Of a stretch of DNA of 7,937 bases, positions 5,704-7,937 are shown piece after piece. The translations under genes were made by a program, and so were the position numbers. The notes below the pieces were generated by a model. That model ran no database searches and was not told where the DNA came from. It worked only from the letters and a program-made list of their open reading frames with translations. The DNA lies in NCBI GenBank assembly GCA_017935525.1, contig JAGBHJ010000129.1:1-7937 (forward strand). The letters are read 5' to 3'. Origin of the DNA: Clostridia bacterium (GTDB lineage: Bacteria; Bacillota; Clostridia; HGM11327). Numbering within the stretch: the first letter of the stretch is position 1; each line of letters opens with the position of its first letter.

Positions 5704-6312
5704 ATGGGAATAAGCATTACTTGGCTGGGCCACGCAAGCTTTGAGCTGGAGTATGACGGCTACAAGGTGGTAATTGACCCCTTTAAGGACGGATACGTGC
5801 CGGGCTTTGCCTTTGAAAGTCGCAGAGCAAACAAGGTGCTGTGTACCCACCAGCATACGGACCACAATTACAGACAGGGCGTTGAGCTGATAGAAGGCAT
5901 GGAGGATCCCTTTGACATCAAGGTCGTAAAAAGCTGGCATGACGACAAACAGGGCAAGCTGCGCGGCGCAAATGATATCTACGTGCTGACAGCAGGTGGC
6001 AAGAGAGTGTGCCACATGGGTGACGTGGGGCAGATGCCCGAGGATATTGACGCTATCAAGGGCGTTGACGTGCTGCTGATACCCGTTGGCGGAGTGTATA
6101 CTGTGGATGGGCAAGGCGCAAAGGAGATAGTTGACGCGGTAAAGCCCAAAACAGTTATCCCCATGCATTACAGGGGCGAGGGCTTTGGCTTTGAAAACCT
6201 GGCAACGGTAAAGGAGTTTACCGATCTGTTTGAAAAAGTCACAGAGATGGACTGCTGCTGTGTTGACGTGGACCGGCTTGTTGCAGGCGTTGTGGTGTTA
6301 AAAAGACAGTAA
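5704..6312 (+). CDS. Metallo-beta-lactamase-fold hydrolase, UlaG/UPF0173-like
   Basis: This 202-aa protein shows a compact MBL fold typical of UlaG-like or UPF0173 metal-dependent hydrolases. Features are the N-terminal I-T-W-L-G-H-A-S-F-E (4-14), the metal motif T-H-Q-H-T-D-H (H49, H51, D53, H54), H104-M-G-D107 and I-P-M-H155-Y. By family it binds one or two zinc or manganese ions and hydrolyses a phosphodiester, lactone or similar bond; the substrate is unknown. UlaG itself is a lactonase of ascorbate-6-phosphate, so a sugar-phosphate lactone substrate would suit this operon, but that is inference only. The ribosome site AAGGTGAAG (5693-5701) overlaps the nagA stop codon and the ATG follows after 2 nt, so the SD core is about 6 nt away and the two genes are tightly linked. 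The protein is cytoplasmic. Confidence 0.88.
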   Translation: MGISITWLGHASFELEYDGYKVVIDPFKDGYVPGFAFESRRANKVLCTHQHTDHNYRQGVELIEGMEDPFDIKVVKSWHDDKQGKLRGANDIYVLTAGGKRVCHMGDVGQMPEDIDAIKGVDVLLIPVGGVYTVDGQGAKEIVDAVKPKTVIPMHYRGEGFGFENLATVKEFTDLFEKVTEMDCCCVDVDRLVAGVVVLKRQ

Positions 6313-6342
6313 TAACAAAAATATAAAAGAGACGGTTGATAT

Positions 6343-7937
6343 ATGAAGAAGATAATGGTTTTGGACGGACACAGCGTTGTGTTCAGAGCGTTTCATGCGG
6401 TGCCCGAGCTGGTGACGTCTGGTGGTATTTACACCAATGCAATATACGGCTTTGTAAATATGCTGTTGAAGATCACCGGGCAGTACAAGCCCAATGCGGT
6501 GGTTGCGGCATTTGACTTAAAGGAGCCTACGTTCCGCCACAAGATGTTTGACGGCTATAAGGCAGGCAGAAGTGCAACGCCCGAAACGTTGATACCCCAG
6601 ATAGATATGCTCAAGGAGCTGCTTGAAAAGGTGGGCGTGACGGTTATTGGCGTACCCGGCTTTGAGGCGGACGATATTCTGGGCACGATGTCAAGACTGG
6701 CAGGGGAGGCTGAAGTGCAGGCTCTGCTTGTGACGGGTGACCGTGACTCATTGCAGCTTATCGACGGAAATACCACCGTTTTATACACCAAAAAGGGCGT
6801 TTCTACTTTGGTGGAGTACGACGAGGCTGAGTTTTTGGCGGAATACGGCATTTCTCCCAAGCAATTTGTTGATTGCAAGGCGCTGATGGGGGACAATTCC
6901 GACAATATCCCGGGGGTGGCGGGCATTGGTCCAAATACCGCCGTGGGCCTTTTGCAGGAATACGGCACGTTGGATGGAATATACGACCACGTTGATCAGA
7001 TAAAGTCCAAATCAGTACAGTCAAAGCTTATTGAGGGCAAGGATAACGCATACATGAGCAGGACCTTGGCGGGAATAGTGAAAAACGCCCCCATAGAGCT
7101 TCCACAGCTTTCGGACGAGCCCTATGACCCCGTTGCGACGGATGAGCTTTGCCGAATGCTCTCCATGCTGGAGATGAATAAGCTTTTGGAATCATTAAAG
7201 GCAAAATGCCCCGAGGGCGTTGCTTGCAATGCGACGGATTATACCCCCATCGACATTGACGAGTGCGGCTTTGACGGCTTTATTGCAGAGGCAAGGGAGA
7301 AAAAAGCGTTTTCCGTATTTGCCGAGGGCACGGGTGCCATCAAGGAGGGTTGCCGACCTTTGTGGACGGCGGATAACGTTTATACGTCCTCCTGTGGTAC
7401 GGATGAGCTTTGCAGAGCTATCAAGGATATACTGGAGGATGAATGCATTGCAAAGAGCCTGCAGGATACAAAGGCGCTGATGCACGTATGCCATAACGAG
7501 GGTATAGTTATCAAAAATGCGGCGTTTGACTATTCCGTGGCGGCGTACCTTTTGGATGCTGTCAGCTGGAGGAGCGACGTTGACTATTTTGGTGTCAAGT
7601 TTATCGGCGCAGATTGGAAGAACGACGCAAGAGCTCTGGGTAATCTGGAGGAGAAAATGCTCCAAAGCCTTAAGGAGCAGGGAATGCTGGAGCTGTATCG
7701 CGACATTGAGCATCCGCTGATAGAGGTGCTGTACGATATGGAGCTGTCAGGCTTTACGGTGGATATTTCCATGCTCCAAAGCCTTGGCAGGGACTACGAC
7801 CAAAGAATAGCTGCCCTGACGGATAAGATATTCGGCTTTGCGGGGGAGGAGTTCAACATCAACTCCACAAAGCAGTTGAGCCACGTGCTTTTTGAGGTGC
7901 TGGGATTAAAGCCCGTAAAGAAGACCAAGACGGGCTA
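6343..7937 (+). CDS. polA: DNA polymerase I, 5' part (5'-nuclease, exonuclease-like domain, start of polymerase domain); runs off the window
   Basis: The first 531 codons of a roughly 850-900-aa polymerase are present; the frame is open to the window end. Residues 1-285 form the 5'-nuclease with all acidic metal ligands: D8, D58, E108-A-D110-D111, D133 and D135 (T-G-D-R-D), D184 and D187 (M-G-D-N-S-D-N-I-P-G-V). Residues 300-450 align with the 3'-5' exonuclease domain but lack its catalytic acids. The usual F-D-T-E reads F-S-V-F-A-E here, and the K-x-D of the second motif reads K-A-L. From about 455 (H-P-L-I-E-V-L-Y-D-M-E-L-S-G-F-T-V-D) the polymerase domain begins, ending here at K-T-K-T-G. 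The enzyme would process Okazaki fragments and fill repair gaps. The start has only a weak upstream A/G-rich site (6325-6332), which may mean coupling to the preceding gene 30 bp away. Confidence 0.96.
   Translation, partial: MKKIMVLDGHSVVFRAFHAVPELVTSGGIYTNAIYGFVNMLLKITGQYKPNAVVAAFDLKEPTFRHKMFDGYKAGRSATPETLIPQIDMLKELLEKVGVTVIGVPGFEADDILGTMSRLAGEAEVQALLVTGDRDSLQLIDGNTTVLYTKKGVSTLVEYDEAEFLAEYGISPKQFVDCKALMGDNSDNIPGVAGIGPNTAVGLLQEYGTLDGIYDHVDQIKSKSVQSKLIEGKDNAYMSRTLAGIVKNAPIELPQLSDEPYDPVATDELCRMLSMLEMNKLLESLKAKCPEGVACNATDYTPIDIDECGFDGFIAEAREKKAFSVFAEGTGAIKEGCRPLWTADNVYTSSCGTDELCRAIKDILEDECIAKSLQDTKALMHVCHNEGIVIKNAAFDYSVAAYLLDAVSWRSDVDYFGVKFIGADWKNDARALGNLEEKMLQSLKEQGMLELYRDIEHPLIEVLYDMELSGFTVDISMLQSLGRDYDQRIAALTDKIFGFAGEEFNINSTKQLSHVLFEVLGLKPVKKTKTG

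Noticed and set aside
1..7937. CRISPR array, tRNA/rRNA genes, insertion sequence ends, phage genes or toxin-antitoxin pairs
   Set aside because: I read for repeats, hairpin-flanked elements and typical motifs and saw none; the window is ordinary metabolic and replication chromosome.

Overview
The window looks like chromosomal DNA of a low-to-mid GC member of the Bacillota, most likely a gut-type Clostridia (inference). The basis is strong AAAGGAG-type ribosome sites, frequent ATA and AGA/AGG codons, close sigma-A type promoters with 17-bp spacers, and the character of the proteins. No tRNA, rRNA, insertion sequence, CRISPR array or phage gene is visible.

Left edge (1-702): an OmpR-type response regulator gene reads leftwards from 479. 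Its receiver domain is intact and its promoter and ribosome site are excellent. The frame is closed by a TAG at 39-41, yet it continues past that TAG with a recognisable start of the winged-helix DNA-binding domain (S-L-S-L-P-K-K-E-F-F-L-L) up to the window edge. A divergent promoter reads right. Its predicted start point lies on an 18-bp dyad, a likely operator.

Middle left (703-2755): a two-gene unit of an SGNH/GDSL hydrolase and a 12-TM major facilitator transporter, 18 bp apart, ends at a strong hairpin at 2720-2755. A 65-codon single-TM protein gene (2765-2962, minus strand) converges on the same hairpin.

Right part (3101-7937): a clear promoter (TTTACT-17-TATAAT) starts a five-gene run on the plus strand. 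It holds an unrecognised 142-aa protein, a PfkB-family sugar-phosphate kinase (1-phosphofructokinase/tagatose-6-phosphate kinase type), N-acetylglucosamine-6-phosphate deacetylase (nagA), a UlaG-like metallo-beta-lactamase-fold hydrolase, and the first 531 codons of DNA polymerase I (polA). Spacings are 24, 12, 9 and 30 bp, so co-transcription is likely. The kinase and deacetylase suggest amino-sugar or hexose-phosphate catabolism; polA at the end looks like a housekeeping passenger. The polymerase keeps all 5'-nuclease acidic residues but lacks the recognisable proofreading residues.

Nothing here is clearly a new system. The observation most worth checking is the in-frame TAG in the response regulator.
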